Positions 7,964-17,565 of a stretch of 64,000 nucleotides of DNA are shown in pieces. The stretch lies in the NCBI RefSeq assembly GCF_019802085.1, contig NZ_JAHVHV010000001.1:868001-932000 (forward strand). The letters are read 5' to 3'. The notes under the pieces were generated by a model that was given only the letters and a program-made list of their open reading frames with translations, did not search any database and was not told where the DNA came from. Source of the DNA: Ferrimonas balearica. GTDB lineage: Bacteria; Pseudomonadota; Gammaproteobacteria; Enterobacterales; Shewanellaceae. Each line of letters opens with the position of its first letter. Within the stretch, counting starts at the first letter, position 1. The position numbers and the translations under genes were made by a program.

Positions 7964-10783
7964 TCAGAACTTGTAGTTGGCCCCCAGGAAGTAGGCGCGA
8001 CCTTGGGTGTCGTAGTAACCCGCACCGTCGTAGGTGTAGGGGGTACGGGGCGGCACCTTGTCAAAGGCGTTCAACACACCGAAGCGGATGCGCAGGCTGT
8101 CGGTGATGTCGTAACGGCCGGTGAAGTCCCAGGTGGTGTGGGACGGGATGTCATTGTAGTTGTTGAACTCTGGCTCCCAGTCGTTATCGGCAACGGCGTG
8201 GTGGCGGTAGTTGGCGATGGTCTCCAGCAGCAGGGCATCGTAGTGCCAGCCGAAGGTGAACCGGCCCTTCCAGCGCGGATCGGTGTACTCGCCCACGTCG
8301 TTCATCTCGTCACCCTCGAACCCGGTGGGGTTAAACTTCCACTGGTCCAGGTAGGTGGCCAACAGGTGGACGTAGAAATCCCCCACGCTGGTTTCGATGT
8401 CGTACTGGGTCTCAATGTCCAGACCGGTCACCTTAAAGGTGGCGGCGTTTACCGGCTTCTGGGTGAAGTCGACGATGTCGCCGTTCTCCGCGCTGCGCTC
8501 AAACAGCTCACAGAAGGGGTTGTCCAGAGAGGAGGAGTCGTAACAGTAGCGCACTGCGGTGCCCACACCGATGTAGGTGATGGCGTCATCGATGTCGAAG
8601 TCCCAGTAATCCACGGTCAGGGACAGGCCTTCGGCAAAGGAGGGGGTGTAGACGAAACCGACGGTCACGTCGTTGGAGATCTCCGGGGAGAGATCCGGGT
8701 TACCCTCGATGGTGCCGGGGCGGCTGCTCTGGTACCACTCGTCGCTGGGGTTCCAGCCCGCCGGCAGGCCGGCGGCGCGACAGTTGGCCTTACGGTTCTC
8801 ATCCGGGCCCAGCTCGATGTTGATGGCGTCACAGACGTCGGTGAAGCTGGCGAAGGTCTGACCGCCGGGATCGAACATCTCACCGATGTTGGCAGCGCGC
8901 ACGGACTTGGAGCGGGTGGCACGGAAACGCAGGTCCTTGATGGGGGACCAGCTCAGGCCCAGCTTCCAGGCGTCCTCGTCACCCACGGTGCTGTAGTCCA
9001 TCCAGCGGTAGGCCGCTTCGAAGGTCAGCTCGTGGGCCAGCAGGACGTCGGCCAGCAGGGGCACGGAAACCTCCGCCGCCAGCTCGGTCACGTCGTACTC
9101 ACCGAACATCGGCAGGGACTGGTTACCGAAAATTTCATTGTTGACCAGGGCCTCATCCGGGTTGGAGGAGGCTTCCTCTTCACGGTACTCGGCGCTGAAG
9201 GCGGCACTGACGTAACCGGCGGGCAGCTCAAACAGGGAGCCGGCGACGAAGGCGCTGAGGCTCTGCTGCTTGGTCTCGGCGGTCCGGCCGGCGGTGGTGC
9301 CCACCCAGTCGATGGCGGCCTGGCTGGCCTGGCCCACGCCCAGGATGTTCAGGGGCACACAGCCGTTGGACTGGTCACGACAGACGATGTTGCCATCGGC
9401 GTCGAACACGGCATCGGTGGCCTGGTAGTAGCGGTCATTCCAGATCTGACCTTCCCAGACGGTGGTCTCGTCCAGTTTGCCGTTCTGGTAGTAAACGCCG
9501 TAGTCCCAGGTGTCGGTCAGGACCCCTTCCACACCCACCATGTAGCGGAAGGTTTCCCGGTTCTGGTTGTAGGTCCGGTTACCGAACTCGGTGTCGATGC
9601 GGTAGAGGTGGAAGCCGCCCATGCCGGCGTCTTCAAGCAGCTGACGGGTGTCGTCCGGCAGGAAGGCGTTGTCGGCGTAGATGGGGTTGAAGGTGTGGAA
9701 CACCGGGGTGCTTTCGCCGTGGGAGTCGTAGTCGACGTAGGTCAGCTCGGTGACGATGGTGTGGTCGTCGTTGATGGCGATGTCGGTGTTCAGGGTGAAC
9801 ACCCAGCGCTCCAGTGGGGTCCGGATCACGTCGTAGTCGATGGGATCGTAACCGGCACAGCTGGGGCCACAGTAGTTGCCGTTGTTGCCCGGGCCTTCGA
9901 TGCGCCCTTCACCGTAGTCGAAGGGGATCATGTTGCCGTTATCGTCGAAGGTGAACTGGCCCACGGGGCTGAAGAAGGTGCCCGCCTCGTTGATCCAGGA
10001 GAGCGGCTTGCGCCCCTCGTACTGGATGCGCACCGGGCCGTCCGGATCCGGGTTGTAGATGCTGCCCACCGGGTTATCGAGAAAATCTCGCTCGGAGGCG
10101 CGCAGCTGCTTCTGCTCGGCGTAGGTAGCGTTGAAGATGGTGTTGATGCGCCCGTCCAGGAACTCCCCACCGTAGGTGAAGGAGAACTGGCTCTCTTCGC
10201 CGCCACTTTGCTCCGGTTGTATGTATGAGGCGTCCAGTTCGAAGCCTTCAACATTCTTTCGGGTAATGATGTTGACCACCCCGGCGATGGCGTCGGAGCC
10301 GTACACCGCGGAGGCACCGCCGGTGATCACTTCGATGCGCTCCACCATGGCGGTGGGGATGGTGTTCAGATCCACCGCAGAGTCACCGTTGGAGCCGGCA
10401 ACGAAACGGCGACCGTTCACCAGCACCAGGGTCCGATCGGAGCCCAGGCCCCGCAGGTTGGTCTTGTTCAGGCCGCTGGCGAAGATGAAGTTGTTGGAGG
10501 TTTCCGGTGACAGGCCCACGGTGGAGGAGGGCAGCTGGTTGAGGATGTCGGCAACGTTGGTGATCCCCGCATCCGCCATGTCGGCGCCGGTGATGACGGT
10601 GACCGGGGTCGGAGCCAGATCGCCGATGCGCTTGATTCGAGAGCCGGTGACGGCGATGCGTTCAACCTCATCGGCCTCCGCTTCGGTTTGCACCTCTTCG
10701 GCCCAAGCCGGCGCAGCCAGGCCGCTGGCACCCAGGATCATGGCGATTTGGATCGCTCTATTGAGTTTGTTTTCCTTGAACAT
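7964..10783 (-). CDS. TonB-dependent outer-membrane receptor
   Basis: The 939-residue protein has a signal peptide ending PAWA, a plug domain (about residues 40-170: RIAVTGSRIKR, DILNQLPSS, LRGLGSDRTLVLVNGRR, VERIEVITGGASAVYGSDAIAGVVNIITRK) and a 22-strand-type barrel ending in aromatic F at YFLGANYKF. This is the large TonB-dependent receptor type often linked to peptide, glycan or organic-substrate uptake in Alteromonadales rather than to small siderophores; the ligand is unknown. ATG at 10783 is chosen because AGGAG lies just upstream and a signal peptide follows. A LytTR regulator is divergent. Confidence 0.92.
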   Translation of the reverse strand: MFKENKLNRAIQIAMILGASGLAAPAWAEEVQTEAEADEVERIAVTGSRIKRIGDLAPTPVTVITGADMADAGITNVADILNQLPSSTVGLSPETSNNFIFASGLNKTNLRGLGSDRTLVLVNGRRFVAGSNGDSAVDLNTIPTAMVERIEVITGGASAVYGSDAIAGVVNIITRKNVEGFELDASYIQPEQSGGEESQFSFTYGGEFLDGRINTIFNATYAEQKQLRASERDFLDNPVGSIYNPDPDGPVRIQYEGRKPLSWINEAGTFFSPVGQFTFDDNGNMIPFDYGEGRIEGPGNNGNYCGPSCAGYDPIDYDVIRTPLERWVFTLNTDIAINDDHTIVTELTYVDYDSHGESTPVFHTFNPIYADNAFLPDDTRQLLEDAGMGGFHLYRIDTEFGNRTYNQNRETFRYMVGVEGVLTDTWDYGVYYQNGKLDETTVWEGQIWNDRYYQATDAVFDADGNIVCRDQSNGCVPLNILGVGQASQAAIDWVGTTAGRTAETKQQSLSAFVAGSLFELPAGYVSAAFSAEYREEEASSNPDEALVNNEIFGNQSLPMFGEYDVTELAAEVSVPLLADVLLAHELTFEAAYRWMDYSTVGDEDAWKLGLSWSPIKDLRFRATRSKSVRAANIGEMFDPGGQTFASFTDVCDAINIELGPDENRKANCRAAGLPAGWNPSDEWYQSSRPGTIEGNPDLSPEISNDVTVGFVYTPSFAEGLSLTVDYWDFDIDDAITYIGVGTAVRYCYDSSSLDNPFCELFERSAENGDIVDFTQKPVNAATFKVTGLDIETQYDIETSVGDFYVHLLATYLDQWKFNPTGFEGDEMNDVGEYTDPRWKGRFTFGWHYDALLLETIANYRHHAVADNDWEPEFNNYNDIPSHTTWDFTGRYDITDSLRIRFGVLNAFDKVPPRTPYTYDGAGYYDTQGRAYFLGANYKF

Positions 10784-11496
10784 TGGTTCTCCTGCATCCT
10801 TGCGGCACCCGAGCCACCAGGGGTGATGGACCGGCACATCTACCTAGGAATGGTTGTTGTCGTTGTCGCGTCGAAAAGAGCGCCAATCGATGTTATTTAA
10901 ATGTTTCAAAAATTTAAAATGCATTGAACATTAGTACCTTATGGGTTTTGTGTATTATTCGAGGTCGGGGTGCGGTGATCAGGATCTTTGGCCAGAAAGT
11001 GGAGGTCAGGCAGAGTGGGCTGTGGTAGAGGGGTGAGAAAACAGAGCAGGACAGAATCGGCAGGAGAGAAATCCTGTTAACAAATCAAGGGGCTATTGCA
11101 CCAAATTGAGTCAACCGGTCCCCCAGCTGACTCAGGGTGAGTCCAATGCCGGGGACGGGCGTCGACGGCCCACTGACGGCGTACGATCAGCGCTGAGCGC
11201 GCTTGCTATCAGGGCGGGCTGACCATGGGGCGGCAAGGGGTCAGCGGGACGGGGGATACCTCGGTGCCCCAGTTGGCTCATCCAGGCGATGCCGCTGTGG
11301 AAAGGTGGCGGGCTCTGGTCCACCCAGAATGGTAACAATATCTGATATCTTCATGAATATTGGCGATAAATGCTGCCGTGGCCTGGCGCCGCGTCCAGAA
11401 GCGGGCGAGATGGGGGTTCCATGGCGACCGCTCGAGGTAAGGGGAGAACGCTTCCGCTGACCGGTGGGGGTTGAGTCGCAAGGAAAGGAGTTGAGC
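10784..11496. other. Intergenic region between the receptor and the LytTR gene
   Basis: About 710 bases hold no gene I can support. The part next to the receptor (about 10890-10970) is AT-rich, unlike its surroundings, and is the likely receptor promoter region, but no clear Fur box or -35/-10 pair was found. The part from 11130 to 11470 is GC-rich with short frames that look random. Confidence 0.5.
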
Positions 11497-12555
11497 ATGA
11501 CGGAGCATGCGAAGGAGACAGAAGGGATGCCCTTGGCCGGTGTGGGCTCGGCCCCCTGGTGCTGGCCGCCCCAAAGCCAGAGCGCCCCACCGTTCGATCT
11601 TGTGCTTATCGCGCTGCCCCAGTTGCGTGGCCCCCTGACCGGCTTCTGGCCCTGCCATCCCCTGGCCTTTCCAAAGCGCGATGATGACCATCCCTCGCGA
11701 GATCTCAGTCGCAGCCTTATCCTGGCTCCCGGATCCGCACGAGCGAAGTGGCAGTCGACCCTGGCGCGCTGGCAGGCCCAGGGCCGCTTTGCGCCTGAAC
11801 AGCTGCTGTGGCTGCCCGAGGCGATGGAGAGCGAACCTGCCCCCAGGGTGTGGGCCTGGCTGGCTCAGCAGGTGGCGCGGCGATTCGAGCAACAGATGGC
11901 CGAGCTGACCGCCCAGCTTATCCGCACGGCCGAACCTCGGGATCAGGCCCGCCTGTGCTGCGACTTTGTCTCGCGCTGGCTGGACGTGGCTCGCATCGAG
12001 GTGTGCATCCAAGCGGCGGAGAGCCGAAAGGCCCCCAGTGCGACGCCCTCCGATGGGGCACTGGAGCTGTGCTGGCAGACGGTGCCCCAGTGTGTTTTGC
12101 GGGTCCACCTGGCTCAGAGTCTGCCCCAGCAGGGGTGGATCCAGGCGCGCTTCGAGTCGGTCAAATCGGTGCTGGTGGCCTGTCGCCAGTCCTACCCCAA
12201 CCTCCAGCAGGCCAGCTACCTGGGCCGACTCCGGGAGCAACTGGACCAGATCCTCTACATCAATGGCGCCAACCAGTATTCCGAGGTGATATGGGGCCAT
12301 CAGGAGAAGACAGAGCTGCTCTACATCCCCCTGAAGATGGTCCACCGCTATCTGCATCCGGACCTGGTCCAGGTGCATCGCTCCTACCTGGTGAACCCCA
12401 ACCGGGTGCACGGCGTCAGGCGTAAACGCAATGGCCGGGTGGAGCTGCTGCTGCACCTGATCCGCATCCCGGTGGGGGACACCTACCGAGCGGAGCTGGA
12501 AGCCCAATTTCCCCACTGGTTCGCCCCACCCCAGGGCACAAAAAAGGCGCGGTAA
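11497..12555 (+). CDS. LytTR-type DNA-binding transcriptional regulator
   Basis: The 352-residue protein ends with a LytTR domain (about residues 245-340): ILYINGANQYSEV, a tLLYIPLKMV strand, and FxQVHRSYLVNPNRV-like recognition sequence written here as VQVHRSYLVNPNRVHGV. The first 240 residues are not recognised; they have no receiver Asp pattern and no membrane segment, and could be a GAF-like sensor. The ATG at 11497 has AAGGAG seven bases upstream. It is divergent from the TonB receptor across a long intergenic region and may control it (inference). Confidence 0.85.
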   Translation: MTEHAKETEGMPLAGVGSAPWCWPPQSQSAPPFDLVLIALPQLRGPLTGFWPCHPLAFPKRDDDHPSRDLSRSLILAPGSARAKWQSTLARWQAQGRFAPEQLLWLPEAMESEPAPRVWAWLAQQVARRFEQQMAELTAQLIRTAEPRDQARLCCDFVSRWLDVARIEVCIQAAESRKAPSATPSDGALELCWQTVPQCVLRVHLAQSLPQQGWIQARFESVKSVLVACRQSYPNLQQASYLGRLREQLDQILYINGANQYSEVIWGHQEKTELLYIPLKMVHRYLHPDLVQVHRSYLVNPNRVHGVRRKRNGRVELLLHLIRIPVGDTYRAELEAQFPHWFAPPQGTKKAR

Positions 12556-12569
12556 CCCGCGCCTTTTCT
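12546..12569. terminator. Bidirectional terminator between the LytTR gene and dihydroorotase
   Basis: GGCGCGG and CCGCGCC pair across a TAAC loop, flanked by five A and four T. The LytTR stop codon lies inside the loop. The convergent dihydroorotase gene ends 23 bases away. Confidence 0.85.
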
Positions 12570-12585
12570 TTTGCCATATTGCCGC

Positions 12586-13932
12586 TTAGCGATTGAAAGC
12601 CAGACGCTGACCCAGCGCCTCGGTGGTGGCGTGTTGGCCGTCGAACACCTGCAGGCCATTGACCCAGGTACCGGCGATGGTGGAGCGCAGGGTGCTGCCC
12701 ACGAAGGGGGACCAACCGCACTTATAGAGCAGGTTCTCTTTGGTCACCGGGTAGGGGCGATCCAGGTCCACCAGCACCAGATCCGCCATGTAGCCTTCAC
12801 GCAGGTAGCCGCGATCTTTGAGGTTGAAGCGCTCCGCCACGGCGTGGCTGGTTTTCTGGACGATGGTGTCCAGGCTGAGATCGCCGTTGTGGTAGTGCTC
12901 GAACAGGGAGAGCAGGGCGTGCTGCACCAGCGGCACACCGGAGGGGGCCTTGAAGTAGGTGCCCTGTTTCTCATCCCAGGTGTGGGGGGCGTGGTCGGTG
13001 GCGATGATGTCGATGACGTCGCGACGCACGGCATCCAGGATGGCAGTGCGGTCCCGCTCGGTCTTGATGGAGGGGTTGCACTTGATTTGGGCGCCCAGGC
13101 GGTCGTAGTCGCCGTCGGAGAAGTACAGGTGGTGCACACAGGCTTCGGCGGTGATGTTCGCCTTGCTCAGGCAGTCAAGGCTCTTGCCCGCTTCAAACAG
13201 GGCCAGTTCATCGGCGGTGGAGATGTGCAGCACGTGCAGTCGGCTGCCGTGCTTTTTGGCCAGGCTGATGGCCAGTTTGGTGGACTTGATGCAGGCCTCG
13301 CGGGAGCGGATCTCACCGTGCAGTTTCATCGGCACGGCTTCGCCATACTTGGCCCGGGCGGCCTCTTCGAGGGCCGCGATCATCGGGGTGTCTTCGCAGT
13401 GGGTGGCGATGGGGGTCGGGGCATTGGCGAAGATCCCGTCCAGGATCTCCTCCTTGTCCACCAGCATGTTGCCGGTGGAGGCGCCCATAAACACCTTGAC
13501 GCCACAGGCGGCGTTGGGGTCCAGCGCCTTGATGTCTTCCAGGTTGTCGTTGGTGGCGCCCAGGTAGAAGGCGTAGTTGGCCACGGACACTTCGGAAGCA
13601 CGGTTGTACTTGGCTTCCAGCGCTTCGGCGTTGGTGGTCTGGGGATTGACGTTGGGCATCTCCATAAAGCTGGTGATGCCCCCGGCGACGGCGGCGCGGG
13701 ACTCGGTGGCCATGCTGCCTTTTTGCGTCAGGCCGGGCTCACGGAAGTGCACCTGGTCGTCGATCATGCCGGGGATCAGCAGTTTGCCACTGGCATCCAC
13801 CACCTTGGCATCCGCCGGGGCAGTGATTTGACCGGCGATCTGTTCGATGCGGCCATTGCGGATGAGCAGGTCGCCCTGCTGGCGGATCCCTTCATTGAGG
13901 ATTTCGGCGTTGGTGATCAGGGTAGGGGTCAT
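12586..13932 (-). CDS. pyrC: Dihydroorotase, class I type
   Basis: The 448-residue amidohydrolase shows the class I dihydroorotase pattern: GMIDDQVHFREPG (about residues 55-67; this subclass has Gln in place of the first metal His), the carboxylated Lys in CGVKVFMG, THCED, HVLHISTADEL and the C-terminal ATDHAPHTW loop. It would convert carbamoyl aspartate to dihydroorotate in pyrimidine synthesis. Related allantoinases and hydantoinases share the fold, but the DHAPHTWDEKQG loop favours dihydroorotase. It is monocistronic here with a shared terminator downstream. Confidence 0.88.
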   Translation of the reverse strand: MTPTLITNAEILNEGIRQQGDLLIRNGRIEQIAGQITAPADAKVVDASGKLLIPGMIDDQVHFREPGLTQKGSMATESRAAVAGGITSFMEMPNVNPQTTNAEALEAKYNRASEVSVANYAFYLGATNDNLEDIKALDPNAACGVKVFMGASTGNMLVDKEEILDGIFANAPTPIATHCEDTPMIAALEEAARAKYGEAVPMKLHGEIRSREACIKSTKLAISLAKKHGSRLHVLHISTADELALFEAGKSLDCLSKANITAEACVHHLYFSDGDYDRLGAQIKCNPSIKTERDRTAILDAVRRDVIDIIATDHAPHTWDEKQGTYFKAPSGVPLVQHALLSLFEHYHNGDLSLDTIVQKTSHAVAERFNLKDRGYLREGYMADLVLVDLDRPYPVTKENLLYKCGWSPFVGSTLRSTIAGTWVNGLQVFDGQHATTEALGQRLAFNR

Positions 13933-13948
13933 GAGTCAATCAGTCTTA

Positions 13949-13976
13949 TTGTGGGGATGAGGACGGAGCCTATAAT
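13949..13976 (+). promoter_or_regulatory. Candidate sigma-70 promoter for the M23 peptidase gene
   Basis: TTGTGG (13949-13954) and TATAAT (13971-13976) are 16 bases apart, and the start codon follows 41 bases after the -10 box. Confidence 0.5.
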
Positions 13977-14016
13977 AGCGCTTTACGCGCGTATTGCCCA
14001 TCTAAGGAGCGGTTTG

Positions 14017-14850
14017 ATGGTTCGCCAACTCTGGCTAAGCTCACTGTTTATAATCAGTTTTTTCACCTACTCCCAGGAGGGGTTAGCGTCTCGGGTGGCC
14101 CTGGAGGGCGACCTGACCCAGGGCAGTCTGCTGCGGGGGCAGACCGACCCGGGTACCCAGGTTTGGCTCAATGGCCAGCCCCTGCCCAGCACGACCGATG
14201 GCCACTTTGTGATGGGCTTTGGCCGGGACGCGGCTTTGGAGCACACCCTGACGCTGCACTTCGCCGATGGCGAGAAGCTCGACTACCCGGTGGTGCTCGC
14301 TGAGCGTGAGTACAAGATTCAGCGCATCGAGGGGATCGCCCGGCGCATCATGGAACCCAACCCCGAAGATGTGGCCCGGGCCCAGGAGGACGCCCGTCAG
14401 ACCCGGGCAGCGCGGGAGCGGTTCGAAACCCGTACCGATTGGCAGCAGGCGTTCATCTGGCCGCTGCACGGCCGCATCACCGGGGTGTACGGCAGCCAGC
14501 GGTTCTACAATGGGGAGCCTCGCAACCCCCACTTTGGGGTGGACGTGGCGGCGCCCACCGGTACGCCGGTGGTGGCGCCGGCGGATGGGGTGATCACCCT
14601 GGCCGTACCGGACATGTTCTACTCCGGCGGTACCCTGATCATCGACCACGGCTTCGGGGTGAGCTCCACCTTTATCCACCTGCACAAGCTGCTGGTGGAA
14701 CCGGGAACCGAAGTGAAGCAGGGGGAGGTGGTCGCAGAAGTGGGGGCGACCGGCCGGGTAACCGGTCCCCATCTGGACTGGCGCCTGAACTGGCACCAGG
14801 AACGGTTGGACCCGGCCCTGTTGGTGGGGCCGATGCCCAAGGGCAACTAG
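14017..14850 (+). CDS. Secreted M23-family peptidoglycan endopeptidase
   Basis: The 277-residue protein starts with a signal peptide (cleavage near GLAS), has an N-terminal beta-rich region and a C-terminal M23 (LytM) domain from about residue 140. The metal-binding residues are visible as H-F-G-V-D and later HLDWRLNW, with the G-x-T-G-R-V-T-G-P-H-L-D block typical of active members, where H-x-H is here H-L-D-W. Active members cut cross-links of peptidoglycan in the periplasm. ATG at 14017 has AAGGAG upstream. A tiny membrane protein gene ends at the next base on the other strand. Confidence 0.88.
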   Translation: MVRQLWLSSLFIISFFTYSQEGLASRVALEGDLTQGSLLRGQTDPGTQVWLNGQPLPSTTDGHFVMGFGRDAALEHTLTLHFADGEKLDYPVVLAEREYKIQRIEGIARRIMEPNPEDVARAQEDARQTRAARERFETRTDWQQAFIWPLHGRITGVYGSQRFYNGEPRNPHFGVDVAAPTGTPVVAPADGVITLAVPDMFYSGGTLIIDHGFGVSSTFIHLHKLLVEPGTEVKQGEVVAEVGATGRVTGPHLDWRLNWHQERLDPALLVGPMPKGN

Positions 14851-14985
14851 TTACTGACCCGGCTGCGCGGATTTGGTCCAGAACAGCCAGCCGATGTAAC
14901 CAACAACGCCGCAGGTGGCGAGGATGACCAGCAGGGACATCCAGCCAACCGGGCTTTCCATAATCAGGTTCATCCAATGGGCCAT
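14851..14985 (-). CDS. Small DUF3149-like single-span membrane protein
   Basis: A 44-residue protein begins MAHWMNLIMESPVGWMS and continues with one hydrophobic segment (about residues 15-36) and a short polar tail. The ribosome site AAGGAG lies eight bases before the ATG, as good as any in the window, and the length, S-P-V-G motif and topology match the DUF3149 small proteins common in Alteromonadales. It was too short for standard gene tracks. Its stop codon abuts the stop codon of the M23 peptidase on the other strand. Function is unknown. Confidence 0.8.
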   Translation of the reverse strand: MAHWMNLIMESPVGWMSLLVILATCGVVGYIGWLFWTKSAQPGQ

Positions 14986-15116
14986 GGGAAACTCCTTAGT
15001 GCGATGGGGCTTGAGCACACCCTAACCCGTTGCCGCCCGGGGCCCCATGATCCCGATCAAAGCCTGTTGCGCAAAGGTTGTAAAAATGTGATTGGGAGCC
15101 GAAAAGGGAGAGAGAG

Positions 15117-16250
15117 ATGGCGTGGAACTTTGACCAGGGGGTGGATCGCACCCAGAGCGACTCCATCAAGTGGGGCCGATACCGAGGGCGGGATGTGCTG
15201 CCCTTGTGGGTGGCGGACATGGACTTTGCCGTGGCGCCGCCCATTCAACAGGCGATCGAAGCGCGGGCCCGACACGGGGTGTTCGGCTACGCCGCCGTGC
15301 CCCCCAGTTTGCTGGAGGCGGCGTCTGAGTGGCTCAAGCGTCGCTGGGACTGGACGGTGCCCACAGCCCACCTGGTGCCCCTGCCGGCGGTGATCCCCGG
15401 GGCCAATCTGGCGGTGCGCGCCCTGGAGCTGGCCCCCCACCTGACCTGGCCCACGCCGGTGTATGACCCCCTGGCTCAGGTGGCGGAGAACCTGTCGCTG
15501 CCGGCCACCCCGTTCGACATCACCGAGGGGGGCACCTGGGATTTGGCCTCTTTGGATCGGGCCATCGCTGCCGGTGCCAACACCGTGCTGCTCAGTAACC
15601 CCCACAACCCTATTGGCAGCCGCTTCGACCTTGCCCAGTACCAGGGCCTGGCTAAGCGAGTGCAGGTGCACGGGCTGACGGTGATCTCAGACGACATTCA
15701 CGGGGATCTGCTGTTATCCCCCGGCGCCCGCCACCGTCCCCTGGCCCAGCAGTGCCCGGAGATCGCCGAGCGGGTGATCACCCTCATCTCCCCGGGCAAA
15801 GCGTTCAACCTGGCCGGTTTGCCCTTCGCCCTGGCGGTGGTGCCCTGTCATCGATTGCGTCGCCAACTGAAAACCCGGCTGCGGGGACAAACGCCCGCCG
15901 GCAACGTGGTGGCCATGGCGGCGGCGGAGGCGGCCTACCGGGAGGGCGAGCCCTGGCTGGACAGCCTGCTTGGCTACCTGCACGGCAACGCCCAGTACCT
16001 GGCTGAGGGGATCGCCGCGATCCCTGGGGTGCGCATGGTGATGCCCGAAGCGACCTACCTGGCGTGGCTGGATTGTCGGGCGCTGGGGTGGGAGAAACCG
16101 GCCCAGGTGCTGGAGGCCCATGGCCTGGGGCTGTCGGATGGCAGCGAGTTTCGCGCCGAGCCGGGGTTCGCCCGGCTCAACTTTGGTTGCCCAAGGGCCA
16201 CACTGGAGGCGGCCCTGGCGAGGTTGGCTCAGGCGGTGGCGTCGGCCTGA
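15117..16250 (+). CDS. MalY/PatB-type PLP-dependent C-S lyase
   Basis: The 377-residue fold-type I aminotransferase-like protein has LPLWVADMDF near residue 30, the G-Y motif in HGVFGYAAVP, NPHNPIG and SDDIHGDL in the cofactor pocket, and LISPGKAFNLAG carrying the PLP lysine. These mark the MalY/PatB group of cystathionine beta-lyases. It probably cleaves cystathionine or related thioethers, releasing homocysteine or thiols; a true aminotransferase role is less likely. A good ribosome site (GGGAGAGAG) precedes the ATG. Its 3' end overlaps the convergent yecM gene by 22 bases. Confidence 0.88.
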   Translation: MAWNFDQGVDRTQSDSIKWGRYRGRDVLPLWVADMDFAVAPPIQQAIEARARHGVFGYAAVPPSLLEAASEWLKRRWDWTVPTAHLVPLPAVIPGANLAVRALELAPHLTWPTPVYDPLAQVAENLSLPATPFDITEGGTWDLASLDRAIAAGANTVLLSNPHNPIGSRFDLAQYQGLAKRVQVHGLTVISDDIHGDLLLSPGARHRPLAQQCPEIAERVITLISPGKAFNLAGLPFALAVVPCHRLRRQLKTRLRGQTPAGNVVAMAAAEAAYREGEPWLDSLLGYLHGNAQYLAEGIAAIPGVRMVMPEATYLAWLDCRALGWEKPAQVLEAHGLGLSDGSEFRAEPGFARLNFGCPRATLEAALARLAQAVASA

Positions 16251-16813
16251 GGCGGGCGCAGACCGAGGATGTCGCGCATGTCGTGAGGGTGCACCTTGAC
16301 GGTGATCCCCTCGTGGCGAAAGGCCACCGTGGGGTTGGACAGGGGCTCATCGTCCCCCTTGGGGCAGCTGGTCTTGATTTCGATCCCCAGGGTGCCGTCT
16401 TTGAGTACGGGCCACTTGGCGATCATCGCCGGGATCCCTTTGACCGCTTCGAGCATCTGATGCTTGTCGGTGGCATCGCAGGGCAACACCAGCTCCACAT
16501 GCTCCCAGCCATCCCGGCGCTTCTTGCCATCGGGGAAGGGCAGCTCCACCAGCTCAATGGCCCAGGGGCCCACCTGGATGGGGGTGTGCAGCTGAATGAG
16601 CAGAATCGGGCGGCCGTTGATCGCCTTGTCGGAGAGCAGGGTGCCACGCTCCAGAAACGCCGTCTTCAAGGCTTCGGCGTCCGCACGCTCGGTGATCCTC
16701 AGGGCGATGTGATCCGCCACCAGGCCCGCCCGTAACAGCCCCAGGCGATCCGCCAGTTGACTGGCCTTCTCGGCAAAGTCCGGCAGCGAGGCCATCAGTG
16801 TGTCGTAATTCAT
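16229..16813 (-). CDS. yecM: YecM family VOC-superfamily protein
   Basis: The 194-residue product matches the YecM family: a helical start, then DHIALRI, PILLIQLHTPIQVGPWAIELVELPFP and WEHVELVLP, which form a vicinal-oxygen-chelate-like fold with possible metal-binding His and Glu. The biological role is unknown. ATG at 16813 overlaps the yfcE stop codon as ATGA, so the two are translationally coupled; an in-frame ATG four codons earlier is less likely for that reason. The end overlaps the convergent PatB-like gene. Confidence 0.85.
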   Translation of the reverse strand: MNYDTLMASLPDFAEKASQLADRLGLLRAGLVADHIALRITERADAEALKTAFLERGTLLSDKAINGRPILLIQLHTPIQVGPWAIELVELPFPDGKKRRDGWEHVELVLPCDATDKHQMLEAVKGIPAMIAKWPVLKDGTLGIEIKTSCPKGDDEPLSNPTVAFRHEGITVKVHPHDMRDILGLRPPQADATA

Positions 16814-17355
16814 TGTGCTTTCCATGTCGTGCTGGCCAGTTCCCGGCCAGAGAGATCCAGTACCCGGAAACGCTCTCCGTCGAAGTGGCCCAGGCTTTCG
16901 GTGTGACCCCCTTTGCCCAGGGCAATGGAGCCGGGGTTGAAGTGCATGATCCCATCAATCCAGTCCGCCACCGGCACGTGGGTGTGGCCGTAGCAGAATC
17001 CGTCGCCGGAGCGCAGCGGGGGCAGGGATTCGGGGCGGTAGCTGTGACCATGAGTGAGACAGAGTCGGCGACCCTCAATAATAAGCCAGTTGTATGGCGC
17101 CATTATTGGAAAATCACACAGCATCTGATCCACCTCGCTGTCGCAGTTGCCGCGCACCGCCACGATGCGATCGGCAAAGCCGTTCAGGCGCTCGGCCACC
17201 TTGGCGGGATCGTAGCCTGGCAGCACCGGGTTACGCGGTCCGTGGTTCAGCAGATCTCCGAGCAAGATCAGTTGGTTGTACTTGAGCTTCTCCCCCAGTT
17301 CGAGGGCGCGTTCCAGGGCCGGCAGGACACCGTGGATGTCGGAGATGAACAACAT
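16810..17355 (-). CDS. yfcE: Phosphodiesterase YfcE
   Basis: The 181-residue metallophosphoesterase shows the family metal motifs SDIHG, LGDLLNHGPRN, VRGNCDSEVD, LTHGH and YGHTH in the right order and follows E. coli YfcE (184 residues) closely from memory. YfcE hydrolyses phosphodiesters in vitro with Mn; the physiological substrate is not known. It is coupled to yecM. The start region is slightly shorter than the E. coli protein and the ribosome site is weak, so the exact first residue is less certain. Confidence 0.9.
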   Translation of the reverse strand: MLFISDIHGVLPALERALELGEKLKYNQLILLGDLLNHGPRNPVLPGYDPAKVAERLNGFADRIVAVRGNCDSEVDQMLCDFPIMAPYNWLIIEGRRLCLTHGHSYRPESLPPLRSGDGFCYGHTHVPVADWIDGIMHFNPGSIALGKGGHTESLGHFDGERFRVLDLSGRELASTTWKAQ

Positions 17356-17565
17356 AAGGTTGGGAAATGGGTTGGGGTGGCGCTAAGTCTACTGGTTGTG
17401 AGGCCCCCCCGCCAGGGGTGAAATCCCCTGAAACCAACCGCTGGTGGAGGTAAATGACACTATCTTTGTCCCCAGTGCTGGTGTACCGTGAATGTGCACT
17501 ACAAAAGATTAACAAAGCAACAATGCGAATGTGCGCCCGCGCAAGACGGGTTTTAGGGAGGGTCT

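Noticed and set aside
12571..14016. N-terminal extension of the M23 peptidase
   Set aside because: The upstream part is antisense to dihydroorotase; the real start at 14017 has a ribosome site and a signal peptide.
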